Below the pieces are notes generated by a model. The model was not told the origin of the DNA. It saw only the letters and a list, made by a program, of their open reading frames with translations, and searched no databases. The translations under genes and the position numbers were made by a program. This document shows positions 25,195 through 37,814 of a stretch of 64,000 nucleotides of DNA, piece by piece (position 1 is the first letter of the stretch; the number at the start of each line of letters is the position of its first letter). Source of the DNA: Megascapheus bottae (taxonomy: Eukaryota > Chordata > Mammalia > Rodentia > Geomyidae); NCBI GenBank assembly GCA_024803745.1, contig JANJXV010000016.1:40095001-40159000 (forward strand), in the 5' to 3' direction.

Positions 25195-26380
25195 CTTTGG
25201 ATTTAACATATTACTTTAGCTGTAGAATATCTTCTGTAGTCAATGTAGCAGAGAATACTCTGCTAAAAGAATCATTCAGGAGCACTAATAGAAGACATTT
25301 TATGGTTGAAATAATAGCCGGTCTATTAATTTACTCTGATAAAAACATCCCAAAGTAAAAATGCACCAGAGATATTCATACATATGAGCAGGCACATAAT
25401 CAGTGTCAAAATAACTTTCAGTCTGTCAGATATATTTATGCCTACTATGCACTGACTACATAGCCATACATCACCCACCTTCTTTCACACAATGAGATAT
25501 CACTGATTTAAGCAGGCTGTCATCACAGAAATGATCATTGAGTTGGAAAGTCAAGATCTTCAACACATAAATACACCATCCAGAAAACAGATGTTACAAG
25601 GAGATATACAATGGGCAACTGGAGAGTAAACAGGAGATTTCACTTTTACTGGAGTTACTGATGCAGCCTGGCAAATTGTACTAGTCTGTCCTGACAGGAA
25701 GGCTGAGGGTAGACAGTGGGAGAATGGAATTGTAAGAAAAAAGAAGAGAAAACTACAGTCAGAGATGACAAAAAAGTATAAGGAGTGATTAATGAAGAAC
25801 ATAAATACAAAGCCATTTCCCCAGTTTCTCCAACCTCCTGTTAAACTGTTCTGCCTTGTGTGGAGAAGGGGAGTAGTGTATTTTGGAATTGTTCTGAATA
25901 TTTTCTGTGTTGGCCTCCTTTTGAAGATCTTCATCAAACCCCAATCTCTGTATTAGGAATAAATAATTTGATTTAGAAAGTTCTGCCATAATTAACAAAT
26001 ATGTAGCTCTCTCAAATCAGGTTTAACAGTTCCATGGCTCCAATAATGTGGCAATGAAGAGACTTGAGTTTCCTTAAGAAAATACACTATGAATTAATTG
26101 AATTTTGAAAAATAGTATTTACTCTGCTGAAATAAATCTCCACTTGATACCTCTTATAAATAAACTCTACTGGTCATAACCTCTGAGTACTCAAAATAGA
26201 TTCATTCATTTGAATTATATTGCTCACGCACAAAAAAAAATATCTACTCAGGAATACAATTCTACTACTGTTCAAATCTTGCATAAATAGCACCACCAGC
26301 CTCACTTGGCAACATATAGACAATGTAAACTCTCCTAAATATTGAAGTCATCTAGGTAATGGCAAACATTGGTACATAAA
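25195..26380. other. Unique DNA
   Basis: No gene or identified repeat. The 125-codon minus-strand frame at 25560-25937 lacks recognisable features. Confidence 0.45.
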
Positions 26381-26392
26381 AAAATACATCTG

Positions 26393-26590
26393 GAGGCTGG
26401 GAATTTGGCCTAGTGGTAGAGTGCTTGCCTAGCATGCAGGAAGACCTGGGTTCAATTCCTCGGTACTATATACATAGAAAAGGCTTTAAATGGTACTATG
26501 GCACAATTGATAGAGCTCTAACCTTGAGAAAGCCCAAAGACAGTGCCCATGCCCTGAGTTCTAGCCCCAGAAATGGCAAAAATGAAAAAG
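26393..26590 (+). mobile_element. IDL-Geo SINE
   Basis: Dimeric copy with A-box tggcctagtggtagag, B-box decayed to ggttcaattcc, and a right monomer more diverged than most (ggcacaattgatagagctc). The tail is A-rich with interruptions. The target duplication is imperfect: aaaatacatctg at 26381-26392 against aaaatgtatctg at 26591-26602. It is probably older than the copies at 22611 and 39014. Confidence 0.9.
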
Positions 26591-26764
26591 AAAATGTATC
26601 TGATACATAGAAAAGTGTAAGTTGGGTTCACTACCTACTGAAGGGTAAAAAGTCATGAGATTACAGCAAGGGTTCAAATGTTAACTTTTCATTTCCCTCT
26701 TCTTTCCTAAATTTCTTACAAATGTACCTCAGAAAACCTGAATAGAATCTTTTTTGTGAGACAA

Positions 26765-26965
26765 ATTAGGATTTGAATTTAGAGGGCCTCTCGCTTGCTT
26801 ATGGACAGTGCCCTTACCATTTGAGCAACATCTCCAGGTCTGAATTTTGGGTGACTAATTGGATATTATTCTTTCAAGTTTGTCTGTTTGGATATCTTCA
26901 AACTATTAACCTTAGATCTCAGCCTCCTGAACTTTTAGCATTATAAATATGAGTTCCTGATTCCC
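26765..26965 (-). mobile_element. Old B1-Geo type dimeric SINE, antisense
   Basis: The right end retains the complement of the Alu/B1-like block (agatctcagcctcctgaac, then ttataaatatgagttcctg). The left part keeps a decayed right monomer (cagtgcccttaccatttgag). Strong divergence from the copy at 9760 marks it as old. Boundaries are approximate. Confidence 0.6.
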
Positions 26966-26969
26966 AGAA

Positions 26970-29360
26970 AAATAATATTCTTGTATTATAAATTTTCTAA
27001 ATTTCAATTTTAAACCAACATCTAATTTTCACCGTAGTCACTTGAAGGCACACTTAAGTTCCATTTTTAACTCACTTTCCTAAACTGAGTTTATGCTCTC
27101 CAGTGCAGATAGCATGGAAAAGACTGACATTATTTTCAAGTTAAACCATCATAATATTTTTCAAGTGTATTAGAGTTTAAATTGTATTCATTACTACAGA
27201 AAATAGAAAAAAACAATGCTACAAGAAAGTATAGAACAATACCAAGAATTAAGTTTACTCTTACTGTTACAAATTGTATCTCAAAGAAGGTCAGTTATTT
27301 ATCTCAAGGGGAAAATAGATAACAAGCCGTGTTAAAGCAGTGTCTGTCTTCTACCAGACTTGAATGATTTATGGCAGTTTTTCTTCATCAAACTCAATTT
27401 CTCTCCAATCCGTATACTTTATTTCCTTGTCAATTCAGGTATAGCCTTTGTACTTTTTTATATTGAGTCACACAATCATTTTATGGTGGTAGGCCCATGC
27501 TTGTAATAAATGAACAGAGTGAAAAACTAAGTATGTGAGGTCCAATGAGAAAGGACAGAATTTGCACAGGATCTTATGAGTGAATAATTGAAAACAAAAT
27601 TAAGATAAATTGATCAAAAGTGGACAACATAGGACAATATCTTTTCTGAATCAATCAGTGGTTAAAATACAAGTTCTAAAGTTTACTCTCTTGGATATTG
27701 CAGCTTAAGTAATTTCCCCAAATATTCTGTGGATCCATACAATGCAACATCTCACCATTAGATGATTTTCTATTAGTCAAGTACAAATTTCAAGCCAAAA
27801 AATCTGATAAAATTTTCAAATTATGTAGGTACTTACACTTTTAAGTATAGAAAAGATGCATAATTTATTATTGTCGGGTGTGTTCATGACTCAGAACAAG
27901 AATGTCACATATGTTCTATGACAGGTAGAGAAGAGAGAAGCACTTTTTTTAATATATCTTCATCATGAAGTAAAAGGCAAGAACTTGAGAAGCGATTTAT
28001 AGAAGTTTATCATCTAAAAAGAAAACAAACAAAAACAACTGCATTGGAGTTAAACACGGATGAGAACATCTAGTAGCTCTTTTTGTTCAAAGCTGCACCC
28101 AGAGCCTGTGTGTTTAGTAAAGTCAGTCTGGCACAGCTGAGGCGGGAGCTTATTGCCTCCTCACAGTGTGCTTAGAATCTTCAATGATTTCCATCACCAC
28201 GCTTGGTATTTAAAAGGACATTTTGATTCATGTTATTCAGATTCTTTCTTCCTCACAATGGAAATGAATTTAGCATATAATTCTATTTTTTTGCCAGTGA
28301 AAAGCATTAGCTTTGAAATGTACAGATAAATACAGTAAGATGTCAATATGATTCACTACGGAAGGCGCAAAAAATTGCTTCTGCAAAATCATTGATTTTT
28401 TTTCTAAGAAAGTATGTTCAATTCCCTTCCCAGATTTTTAGAGTGCCCAATACATGCAAATCAATTTTACTCTGTATAGAAACCATAAAAGCATAAAAAC
28501 ATAACAATATATTTCCCTTGTTCTGAATGAATTTTTGCCCATAAAAGAAAGGAAACATATTTATCCACATATCCATTGTGTAAGGTTGTTGAAACTGAAA
28601 TGGCAGTATGTGTTGAACATGATAAATTCCTCATAGGTTTACAAGCCAAACACTCTGTAGTGATACTGCAGCCTAACTTGGCTAAGTATGGAGTTTTGCA
28701 GAATATACACATTTAAGGATCTAAAATTTAAATATATGGGATTAAATTTAAATCCCCAACAAAAAACATGTAGTTCCATTCTATGACCCTAATGACATTA
28801 ACTAAGCTAGATAAGGCATCAAGGCTTTCTTTTGCTTTTACAAGAAATGATCGAGCATATTGGGAAAACTACTTCTTCCTAAAACAGAAGGTCGCCAATT
28901 CTGTTCTGCACCATGGTCTCCTGGAGTGCCGACCAGAACACAGACTCTGGGATGTGGAGATTCACATTGTCAGTGAGATCCAAGAAGGTGCAAGAAGATG
29001 AACCAGACTTAGAAAACAATTTTCTGTAAGGCCACACTGTAGTCAACCTTTTTCAATGTTAAATTCAGTTGAATGAAGAGACAAGCATAAATAATCCTTT
29101 ATAAATGTTAGGCTGGTATACAGTGTAAGATAAATAAATTGATTTTTTTCCATTTTTATTATTGTCTTTTAGTAGTTGTGCAAATGATTTTTTATTTAAA
29201 AAAGCAATTTATGAATATCTTGAACATCACTCCTTTCAACATTGTCACCTACCAACCCCTTTGCTCATTCATCTTACTTGAAAAGCATATACATTGGTTT
29301 CTTTACTTCTTTTTCATTTGACTGGCCAAGTCCCCAAGAAGGGTGGGGGATTTTTACAAT
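26970..29360. other. Unique AT-rich DNA
   Basis: No gene recognised. The 28.07-28.38 kb portion is free of repeats and looks compositionally steady; it could be conserved non-coding DNA, but that is a guess. Confidence 0.4.
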
Positions 29361-29365
29361 AGCGA

Positions 29366-29640
29366 TTTATATTGGATTGAATAATGTTCCCTCCAAATCA
29401 TGTCCATTTGGGACCTACGATGGTGACACTTGGAAATACAGTCTTTACACCTGATGTCATGTTTCCATGGGAGATTCTGAATTATCTGTGTAACCAGGGA
29501 TGCAGTGATTGAACAAGTGAAACTACAAATAAAGGAATGCCAAGAATCTCCAAGAGAATGCTGAGGAAGACCAAAAGCCATCCTGGTTTCCTTGTACAGC
29601 CTCAAGAAAGATGTCTAGATTTCTATGCGGGGTTAATCCA
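29366..29640 (+). mobile_element. MLT1-type (ERVL-MaLR) LTR remnant
   Basis: Landmarks occur in order: 'attgaataatgttccctcc' (family: ggattgaattgtgtccccc), 'ggtgacacttggaaatacag' with 'tctttacacctgatgtcat' (family: gtgaccttatttggaaata... tctttgcagatgtaat), then 'aaaggaatgccaagaatctc' and 'tacagcctcaagaaag'. Middle parts are lost or diverged. It is a solitary non-coding LTR, shared in age with other mammals. The short frames across it are meaningless. Confidence 0.65.
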
Positions 29641-29644
29641 CAGG

Positions 29645-32600
29645 AGTCCACAATTCTTGAAAAAATTAATTTTCCTAATATGAAATGCCATTTTCTTTCA
29701 TTATGAGTCAAAACTCACTGAATCACTTCATGACTTCCTAATACTTTAGGTTTAGAGTTGCAGTTTTCATGTTTAAATCTTTAAAATATTTTGAGTCTGT
29801 TTCTTGTGTGGTATAAAATAAAACACTAGAAAATCCACAGGAACACTCCACAACAATGATCTACCTGATAGTGACCTTTGGTCATGATTCCAAAAGCACA
29901 GGCAGCAAAAACAGAAACAAATTAATGATTTCATCATTAGACTAACCATTGCTCCATTTACATATTAAAGCAAACAGTTGCCACAGGGAAGAACCCAAAG
30001 AATGGAATGAAATCGATAAAATAGTACAAAATATTTACCAACCATTTGCCTGATAACGATCAATATCCAAAATGTATAAGTGGCAACTGAATAGTAAGTG
30101 AAGAAATAACCTAATGAAAAATAGGATACAGGGTATAAACAGAAGTTCTCAAACTAAGATATGAACATGCCTAACAGCCAGGAGAGACCGAGTTCATCAC
30201 AACTCATCCTTACGGAAACGTAAGCAAATGACACACAGGATGTCATTTGTCCTTCACATGCTTCCTTTCTAAACTAGAATATCAATGTCCATTCTAAACA
30301 TTTAAAGAATATATCTCGTAGGAAAACATGAATTTCACGGATTCAGGCTCACAAGGATATTTTTACTGCGAACGGTGCTCTGTGTGCTGAGTTCACAGCA
30401 TCCTCAGAGTTTTCACTCTCCTCATATGTTCAGGTTTTTCTGGTGAAGTGGAGATCATCCGTACAGAAAATGTCTCCTAGTTGCAGGAAATAGTCATTCC
30501 AGTGAGTGCAAACATTCATAAAAAGGACTGAACTTTGGAAACATACAAAATACAGTGTCAAAGAAAACATGAGAATTATGGATGACTAAAATCAATTTTT
30601 TTTCATACCAAAAGAGAAGTCCTTCTGAAAAGACTTGAGTTCTGTGTGCCGTAATTGTAGGGTTGAATAGAATGTTCTTTCAATTTTGGCATCGCAATCA
30701 TTCACTGAAGCATATATTGATTGAAAAAGCCTCGTGAGAATTCTGATTATCCTAACATTTCTCACTTGGAGTGAAAGGGGCAGCTTTTTTATTTCATTTT
30801 ATGCAAAATTACAGTAATTGGTGTCTGACCTTTTTGATATGGACTGTTAAGCATTGCGCTGCTGGATCTTTTCACAGAATCAATTATTTTAATTGTGGCT
30901 ATCTGACAAGAAGAATCAAGGACATAAATAAGAACAGAATATTTAAATAAAATGGAAAACAGATTTTTTTCTCTCCTGAATACCACAGGGCTATTAATTA
31001 TACACTTGACCATTATAAGCTTTTGATATATGTGTTTTGAATTCAATTCCCATTTCTGAATCATCAGGCTTTCAAAGAAAAAGGAAATTTGTGCAATGAG
31101 TACACTGGATAAAATATTTGTTCTCTCAAAAGCAAATACTAAGAGAAAAATAAACCAGTCAAAATACAGGACTTTCCAACACCATAGATATGCTTACTAT
31201 TTTGGAATATTATTTCCCTAGTTGGCTCAGACTATGATAATTAAACATATGGAGAACTGTCCTGTGAATATCATTGTAAAGCCATGGACAATAAATCTGA
31301 AGTCTATTTTGTAAAATTGGCAATATAACCCTTCGGGCATTGAGGATTATCTTTGACCAGCATTCATCCTTAAAGAATGAGTGCAGGTTATTCCTTTCAA
31401 ATGTAAAAAGTCTTCATTCAAAAGGAATGTTAGTGCAGCCTGCACCTCAAGCTTACCTGCTGCCCAAAGTCTCTTCTGACAAACTGTGCTGGGAAATAAC
31501 CAGGTAGACTCCCTCAAATCACATCTTTTCTAGGTACCCCATTTCTAAGGAAATCTGGAACACAGTATCGAGAAAACAGTGTTTAAATATGAGTGAGCAT
31601 AACACATGCAGCTGTTTAGGAGAACAGAGCTGATCAAAATATTTGTTACCTTGTGTATGACATTCACTTTGAAAGGAAACAAAATGCATGAACATTTCAG
31701 TGTTCACATACCCAAAGATCCTTTCCATCACTTCCGTGCCTAATCTTTCCACCAAAGCTATGTAAAAATTAAATAAATAAATAAAAGTTTACAGATATCA
31801 CATACAGACACCTTAGCAAAACCTGCACAGATTTCTCCGTCCTCACTATCCTGTGGAGAATCTACTCCAGGTGAGGGGTGGCCATACTTCAGGAACAGAT
31901 GCCAGGTGTTTCCTGAGTATGTCTCCCTCCCTCCCAGGAACCAGGGCCTTCTATGTTCCATCAGGTAGTAAGGGGTGCGTAAGAGTTTCTGGAAATGGCA
32001 CTTAAGGCACTTGAGGTCCCCAGCTAAACTTGCAAGGATTTCCCGAAAGGCAGCCACCCGTGAGAAGCCGTGGCAGGCCCATCCCATGGTCTTTGATGTA
32101 CCATGATCTCCACATCCAGAGCCAGCCTGGGACAACCTGTCCCTCCCACCATCCCTGGTGACCAGAGGCTGACAGAGACAACACCCCAGAGCTTCTCACT
32201 GGAAGGCCCTGCCAGGACTCCACACCTCCTCCTTCTGGTCCATGCTGTGCTGCGCGGTCACTGAAGAGTTTTGCTCTGCCTGAATCGATTCTTCAAGCAG
32301 AAACTGAATTCAGGACCCAGAGAAATCCCCCTCTCCCCCCGAAGGTGCACGCTGGGGGCTGCGGGGATGTGCTCACCCCTCTGGGGCCGAGGGTGGATGC
32401 CCTAAGTCAGGACACCCAGTGGCCTCACCAACTGCGACAAAAGGAAGGCAGAGGGCGATGAGACAAAGACGCTGGAAAGAAGATGCTGGAAAAACGTTGG
32501 AAAGAAATAAATAAACTTCGGCCTAAGACTAATGTAGCAAACTTTGTCTAACGTGGGATTTGTCGAGGACAGAGTTATAATCCCCAATTTCCCTTTTGTC

Positions 32601-34540
32601 TTTAGCTTTCTCTTGTGGGTTGGTTGAAGAGGCTCTTTGTTTCTTGTTTAATTCACTCCTAAGCGTTCTGTCATTTTATTTTTTTCCAATTGGTACCCAA
32701 GGTTTTCATTAATTATACAGTACAAATCCTTCGCACAGTGCACATTTTCGTTGTGTGAGAGTTATGATCGCAAAACAATACCCTTGAAGGCTGAAAATAC
32801 ATTTTATTCAGCTCAGTTGATTTTTGCATACTGATTGCTTTATATCCCAGCAGTTAATCGTCAAGCTTAGTGTCATTTCAGATTTCTTAATTTATACTTA
32901 TCTCAAATCCCAGGCACAGGGGAAAAAAATGAATTTGGGAGAAAAAAATGTGAAAGCTGACAATGGGTTTGATTTCTGTGTCTCCCTCCCTCACCCGTTC
33001 CAATCATTACAATTGTACATGTTGCTTCTGACATTGAGGACTTTTCTAATGGCTACACCAAAATCAAGAGGAATATAGCTTAGCAAAGTGTTCACATATA
33101 TTTTGTGATATGCACTATAATAATCCCAGCTAATGTACTTATGCACTATGCTATTGTGTACATAAAATATGGAAATGTGCATATTTACCTAGAGAAAATA
33201 ATAGCAATACACTGCCTCAAAATTTAGCAACTTGATGTATATGTGAATCTATTGAAATGTATTATTTGGCGTTCAGTGGCATGCTTCAAGAGGAAAGGAA
33301 AATCTACCATGCTGCTGGTGAGGTGTTCTCCACTCAGAACAGAGCGGGAGACAATGTAGGAACATATAATAGAAATATCTTAAATTTGAATGCTATCTGG
33401 TTGTAAGAATTTTTTTACATTTTAATTTTCCATTTTATAGCTTTGGTTCTCTTCATCTGTTTTCTCCAAAAAAAAAGTTGTGTTTGCCACATCTGTATTA
33501 TGAGCAATATGAGAATTTTTCTACTAAATTATTCAGCAACACAAACAATATAATAAATAAACTCTGGCTAGTCTACAGTTGTACTGCCAGGAACAGTATT
33601 GAAAGAGACAAAACACGTGCTTCCATGTCTAAAGAGGGAAATATTGCTCACTAGGCAAAATAAGAAAAAAATTGAATGTAATCCGTGCTCGGAGAATTAG
33701 AAACAAAGGTTTAACTTCTGGTCTACAAGCGGATCCAACACTTGGTTTAATGTGGCCATTTACCCAAATCATTGCACTTGAGACTCTTCTTTCTACTCAG
33801 ATCTGTATGACTACGTTCTGATCCATGCAACCCAGTCCCCAGTCTTCTAGGAATTTTGCTATGTGTGTTTGTTTCTGCATCTTCTCCCTCTCATGAGCTC
33901 ATGTTTGTCAGGAAGCGTGATGAAATGTGATCACGCAGCCAGGGTGCTTCTGGCCTTGAACAAAGGCAGCCTGGGGCCTCAGCCAGCCCAACAGCACATG
34001 GATTCTACAGCCAAACTGTGGGAGCTCAGTTAGCCTCCTCTGTTCATCAGCTACTCCCACTCAGGCACTTTGTTAGAGATATAGATAATGGATTAATCAG
34101 GTGTTCTGGTTGAGGGTTTCTATTCGTTTTTTCCTTTAAAAATTCCTGTTGTTTAGTGTTAGCAAATAATACAGTACTAGATGTGTTTTCATCTCTGAAA
34201 AAAATAGTCATCCATTGAACAGAGTAGCTTATTTACATTTTTTTCTCTTTTTATTTTCATTTATTTATGCTCCCTTTGAGTTCTATTTTATTTCCCCTTA
34301 TATTGCTTTGATTCATCTTATTCAGAATATATGGAATAAAATGCACTTTATACTATTTATTCCTACGTGTCCAGAAACTCCTTGCTATTTCCCTGAAGAT
34401 AGGGCATAGTTAAACTCTACAGCTGACATCATTTTCAGTACGATCATGAAAACTAGTCTGAAATTGTGCACCTGTTGTTGTGGGATGGGAATTTTTTCCA
34501 GTAGATAAATACTTTAAACCTGAAGCCTTAAACTATGGAA
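29645..34540. other. Long unique stretch
   Basis: Almost 5 kb with no repeat I can name and no gene. The 31.8-32.42 kb part is GC-richer with scattered CpGs and an open 125-codon minus frame, but no motif or splice structure supports a protein. It may be worth aligning to other rodents for conserved blocks or a missed exon. Confidence 0.4.
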
Positions 34541-34544
34541 ATCT

Positions 34545-34602
34545 CTAGAAACACTTTATCAAAAAGAAAAACTAGAAATACTTTATCAAAAAGTATTTCT
34601 AG
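34545..34602. repeat. Direct duplication ending in a perfect 13-bp inverted repeat
   Basis: A 22-bp unit starting ctagaaacac occurs at 34545-34566 and again, with one mismatch, at 34572-34593. The second copy also forms a perfect inverted repeat: ctagaaatacttt (34572-34584), loop atcaa, aaagtatttctag (34590-34602). The right arm touches the 5' end of the SINE at 34603. Confidence 0.9.
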
Positions 34603-34798
34603 GCCGGGAGTTTGGCCTAGTGGTTAAAGTGCTTGCCTAGCATGCATGAAGACCAGGGTTTGATTCTTCGGTACCACATACATAGAAAAAAGCTGGAAGT
34701 GGTGCTGAGGCTCAAGTGGTAGAGCTCTAGCCTTGAGAAAGTCCAGAGACAGTGCACAGGCCCTGAGCTGAAACCCAGGACTGGCAAAAAAAAATGAT
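34603..34798 (+). mobile_element. IDL-Geo SINE
   Basis: Full dimer from ccgggagtttggcctagtgg to ggactggcaaaaaaaaa. The B-box reads ggtttgattct (CpG lost). A short possible duplication, tttctag, lies at 34596-34602 and 34799-34805. It sits about 35 bp upstream of another copy in the same orientation. Confidence 0.92.
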
Positions 34799-34833
34799 TT
34801 TCTAGTGAGTTTAACAAAAAAGAATCCATTTTA

Positions 34834-35031
34834 GTCTGGGAGTTTGGCCTAGTGGTACAGTGCTTGCCTAGCATGAACAAAGACCCAGATTTGATTCCTC
34901 GGTGCCACATACATAGAAAAAAAGCCAGAAATGGTGCTGAGACTGAAGTTGTAGAGCTCTAGCCTTGAGAAAAAGAATGCAAGAAGAGTGCTCAGGCTCT
35001 GAGCTCATGCCCAGGACAGGCCAAAAAAAAA
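34834..35031 (+). mobile_element. IDL-Geo SINE, second of a head-to-tail pair
   Basis: Dimer with A-box tggcctagtggtacag, B-box atttgattcc, and right monomer gagactgaagttgtagagctc, ending in an A tail. A clean 11-bp duplication, aatccatttta, is at 34823-34833 and 35032-35042. It therefore inserted independently of its neighbour at 34603. It inserted at or near the start of the MaLR-like fragment that follows. Confidence 0.93.
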
Positions 35032-35042
35032 AATCCATTTTA

Positions 35043-35225
35043 TGTCTCTAAAACAAAATACTCAAGGCTGGATACTTTACAGGAGTTCTTGTTGATTTAG
35101 TTTGCAGTTTTGGAGGCCAGCATACTGGGGCACCAAAGCTCGTGAGAGGAATTCTGGGTCACATGATAGCTGAGATCCCTGCATATCCCTGTGTTAGAAC
35201 CAGGACCTCACAAAGACGAAGAAAC
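35043..35225 (-). mobile_element. Possible MaLR-type LTR fragment, antisense
   Basis: The run 'acaaaatactcaaggctgg', 'atactttacagg' and 'gcagttttggaggccagc' resembles the antisense end of a widespread mammalian LTR ('acaaaatacccgaggctgggtactttata... cacagttctggaggctggaag'). The remainder is too diverged to assign. Confidence 0.45.
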
Positions 35226-35229
35226 CAAG

Positions 35230-36365
35230 GGCTGGGGCCAAAGACCTTTACTTCTGGGGCAATGAGTCCCCTCTTGTGAGACCCGGGCCCACTGCAGAAG
35301 ACTAGCAGACCAGTGACCCAAACCCTCTTCCTTAGAATCTTCTCTTAAAGCTTCTCCACTCCACCTCACAGAGAAGCAGGCTAGCACAGGACCCTGCAAA
35401 GGACAAAAAACTGCCACCCTACATAGCCCCCCCAGAGGCAGATACACAGAGTGACAATACCAGAAGGAAAATGGGTAGTGGGGAGACAGCTGAAGCTTTC
35501 TCTCTGAAGTTTCATTCTCAGTAAAGCAACCGGGAAAATAAAAGGCAAATGTTTGAGAAATAAATGTATGTACTCAATTTTAGATGTGCATTCAATTCTA
35601 CATACGGATCCGTGTTTGAAGAGAGAGGGCTAATAGCCACTGTGACATTTCCAAAGGTAATTTCATTTAAGAGCGTTCTTTTCGTCTCAGGCACCTTGTG
35701 AAACTTACGCTGTCATCATGTACTATTAGAGACCTCCCAGGAGAATATGTGTGAGAAAATAGCTGCATTTTGCTTCCACTCCCCTCCCCATCCCCAAGCA
35801 GAGAAACAGTGTGAAAACATGTTACATGTGTCTGGCGTTCAGTAGCATTTCCATTTGCAAAGCCATACTAGGAGAAAAGCACATTAGGGCAGAACAAATA
35901 TCCTCCAGGGATGAGAGGCCAGCTCTTTTCACCTGTCTGGTTCATCAAAAGTCTTTGCAACACTGTACATGCTCCAAACCTGCTAGACTTGTTTACTGTC
36001 TATGAAACACAGTCATGATGTGTGTTCACTTCTATTCTACTTGTACAATTAAGGTATTTCTGCTAATAGGGGAAGATTATGATAAGCACATCTAGACTAA
36101 TAATTCTCTCAGGACAAAAGGTAGACTACAGCAAGAATTAGTGAATGAGATTACTTTGTTCTACACTCTCTGATAAATGCATGAATGCAAACATGAATAT
36201 TTATGTTGAATAGAAATGAACCCACAGATGCAACTGTCAACTTTGAAAAGGGAATATTAGCAACACATTTCCAAGTATAATCCTAAGGACAGTTGAAAGC
36301 AATTGATTTGGAAGTACAGCCATTGCTTGATATGTTAGTTGCATTACAGGAGAAAAGAAATATTT
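35230..36365. other. Unique DNA
   Basis: No gene or recognised repeat. Confidence 0.45.
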
Positions 36366-36370
36366 AGGAA

Positions 36371-36567
36371 GTATTTATTAAATACCTAATGGCTGGATAG
36401 CCATGTTCAAGATAGAAAGAAAAATCTTTCACACTACAGTGAACTGACTATTTTTGCTTTCTATAAGGATGATAAAGCAGTGTAGTCATGCGTCCATGAG
36501 GTACAAGGAAGATACAAAAGGGAGAACAAAAGATAAAGGGAAAGGGGGGAAATGGAAAGTATAAACC
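36371..36567. repeat. Unassigned repeat, copy B
   Basis: Partner of the block at 24603-24823, same orientation, about 11.8 kb away. Shared words include gttcaagatagaaagaaaaat, actacagtgaactga, tatttttgctt and gatacaaaag. Flanks do not obviously match, so a dispersed repeat is somewhat more likely than a local duplication. Confidence 0.7.
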
Positions 36568-36569
36568 AA

Positions 36570-37550
36570 GTTACTTTGATATCTTTGGTATTGTCTTAAG
36601 ATTCAGTTTAAAAACTTGGAAGAAATTTGTTTCAAAGTAAGAAAGAAATCGGTCGGGAAGAGGCTGTAAAGAAAGGGAAGAAAAAAATGAATAAAAATCA
36701 CCCTGGTAAGACCAAAGTTTCTTTGACTTGTATTAGGTCAATCAAGAAGATAGGTTTTATGGATACATTAAGAAATGAATGGGAAAAGGAGGTTATTCCT
36801 CTTCACATCTTACTGAGGGTAAGAAGCATGGTTCAGTATAAAGTGGCAGTGTTCAGACCTACAAAATTTATCTTTCAATGAAAATTTCAAAGAGAGTTTG
36901 TGAGCCACAAAATATGGACACTTGTGGAATAATTCTGCTTACAACTTTCCACTCTCTTTGTGAAAGGGAGCATTTACCTGATAATGCTCCAGCCCCTGCA
37001 GCTATCAGATGACTTGTGGGTGCTTTTTTTTTAAATCTCAGTATTTCTCCATCAACTAGAGAGGATTGAAAAAATAAGCAAGCAACAAAACTTTATGGTC
37101 TTCACTCATTAAATCTTAAGAATGCTTTTTGTAGTATAACTATCCCCTTGGAAAATTAAATTGCTAATCTCATTTCTGTTATAATCAAAGGCCATTGCAT
37201 CTGGGTGGAGTTGCAATAAAGTAGTAGAGGGTTCTGTAATAGAATGGCTCACCCAAAAGGACACAGGCCAGGAAGGTTGTCTGACAGGGGAAAGCTAGCA
37301 ATGAGATATGAAGCTCAAAGGAAACTGAGAAACATGGTTGATTATTCGTATTTATTCATAACAGGCTCAGTACCAGTAGAAGGCTTTGAAATTTGAATAG
37401 CACTTTGTAATTTATTTAGCAACAAAGTCATTCTTTCAGTTGGCAATAAAAACTTACAGGTTCTGTTTCCTGTTTTTCCCTTTAAATATTCCCTGTAGTC
37501 TTTATCCATGGTGTCTTTATTGTTGGTTACATATCATCACCTAAATAAAC
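36570..37550. other. Unique DNA
   Basis: An open plus-strand frame of 84 codons at 36627-36881 is lysine-rich and lies just beyond the unassigned repeat. It could be part of the same element, but I recognise nothing in it. Confidence 0.4.
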
Positions 37551-37562
37551 ATTTCAAAAGTT

Positions 37563-37814
37563 TTGGGTAGGGTGCCAGTGACTCACAGCTGTAATTCTAG
37601 CTACTCAGGAGAATGAGATCTGAGGACTGTAGTTGAAGCCAGCCTGGGCAGAAAAGTCTCCATGATACTCTTATCTGCAATTAACCATTCAAAAGGCCAG
37701 AAGTGGCCCTGTGGCTCAAAGTGGTAGAGCCACAACCTTGAGCAAAAGAGCTCAGAGACAGCACCCAGGCACAAGGGCCACAAGCACCACCACCAACAAC
37801 ACCAAAAACAACAA
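37563..37814 (+). mobile_element. B1-Geo type dimeric SINE
   Basis: Left half Alu/B1-like (gactcacagctgtaattctag, ctactcaggagaatgagatc), a bridge (atactcttatctgcaattaac), then a right half (ggccagaagtggccctgtgg, ctcaaagtggtagagcc) related to the Geo monomer. The tail is a mixed CAA/CACC-rich repeat. A short duplication, caaaagtt, is seen at 37555-37562 and 37815-37822. Confidence 0.85.

Noticed and set aside
25560..25937. 125-codon minus-strand open frame
   Set aside because: Phenylalanine- and serine-rich with no family features; probably composition driven.
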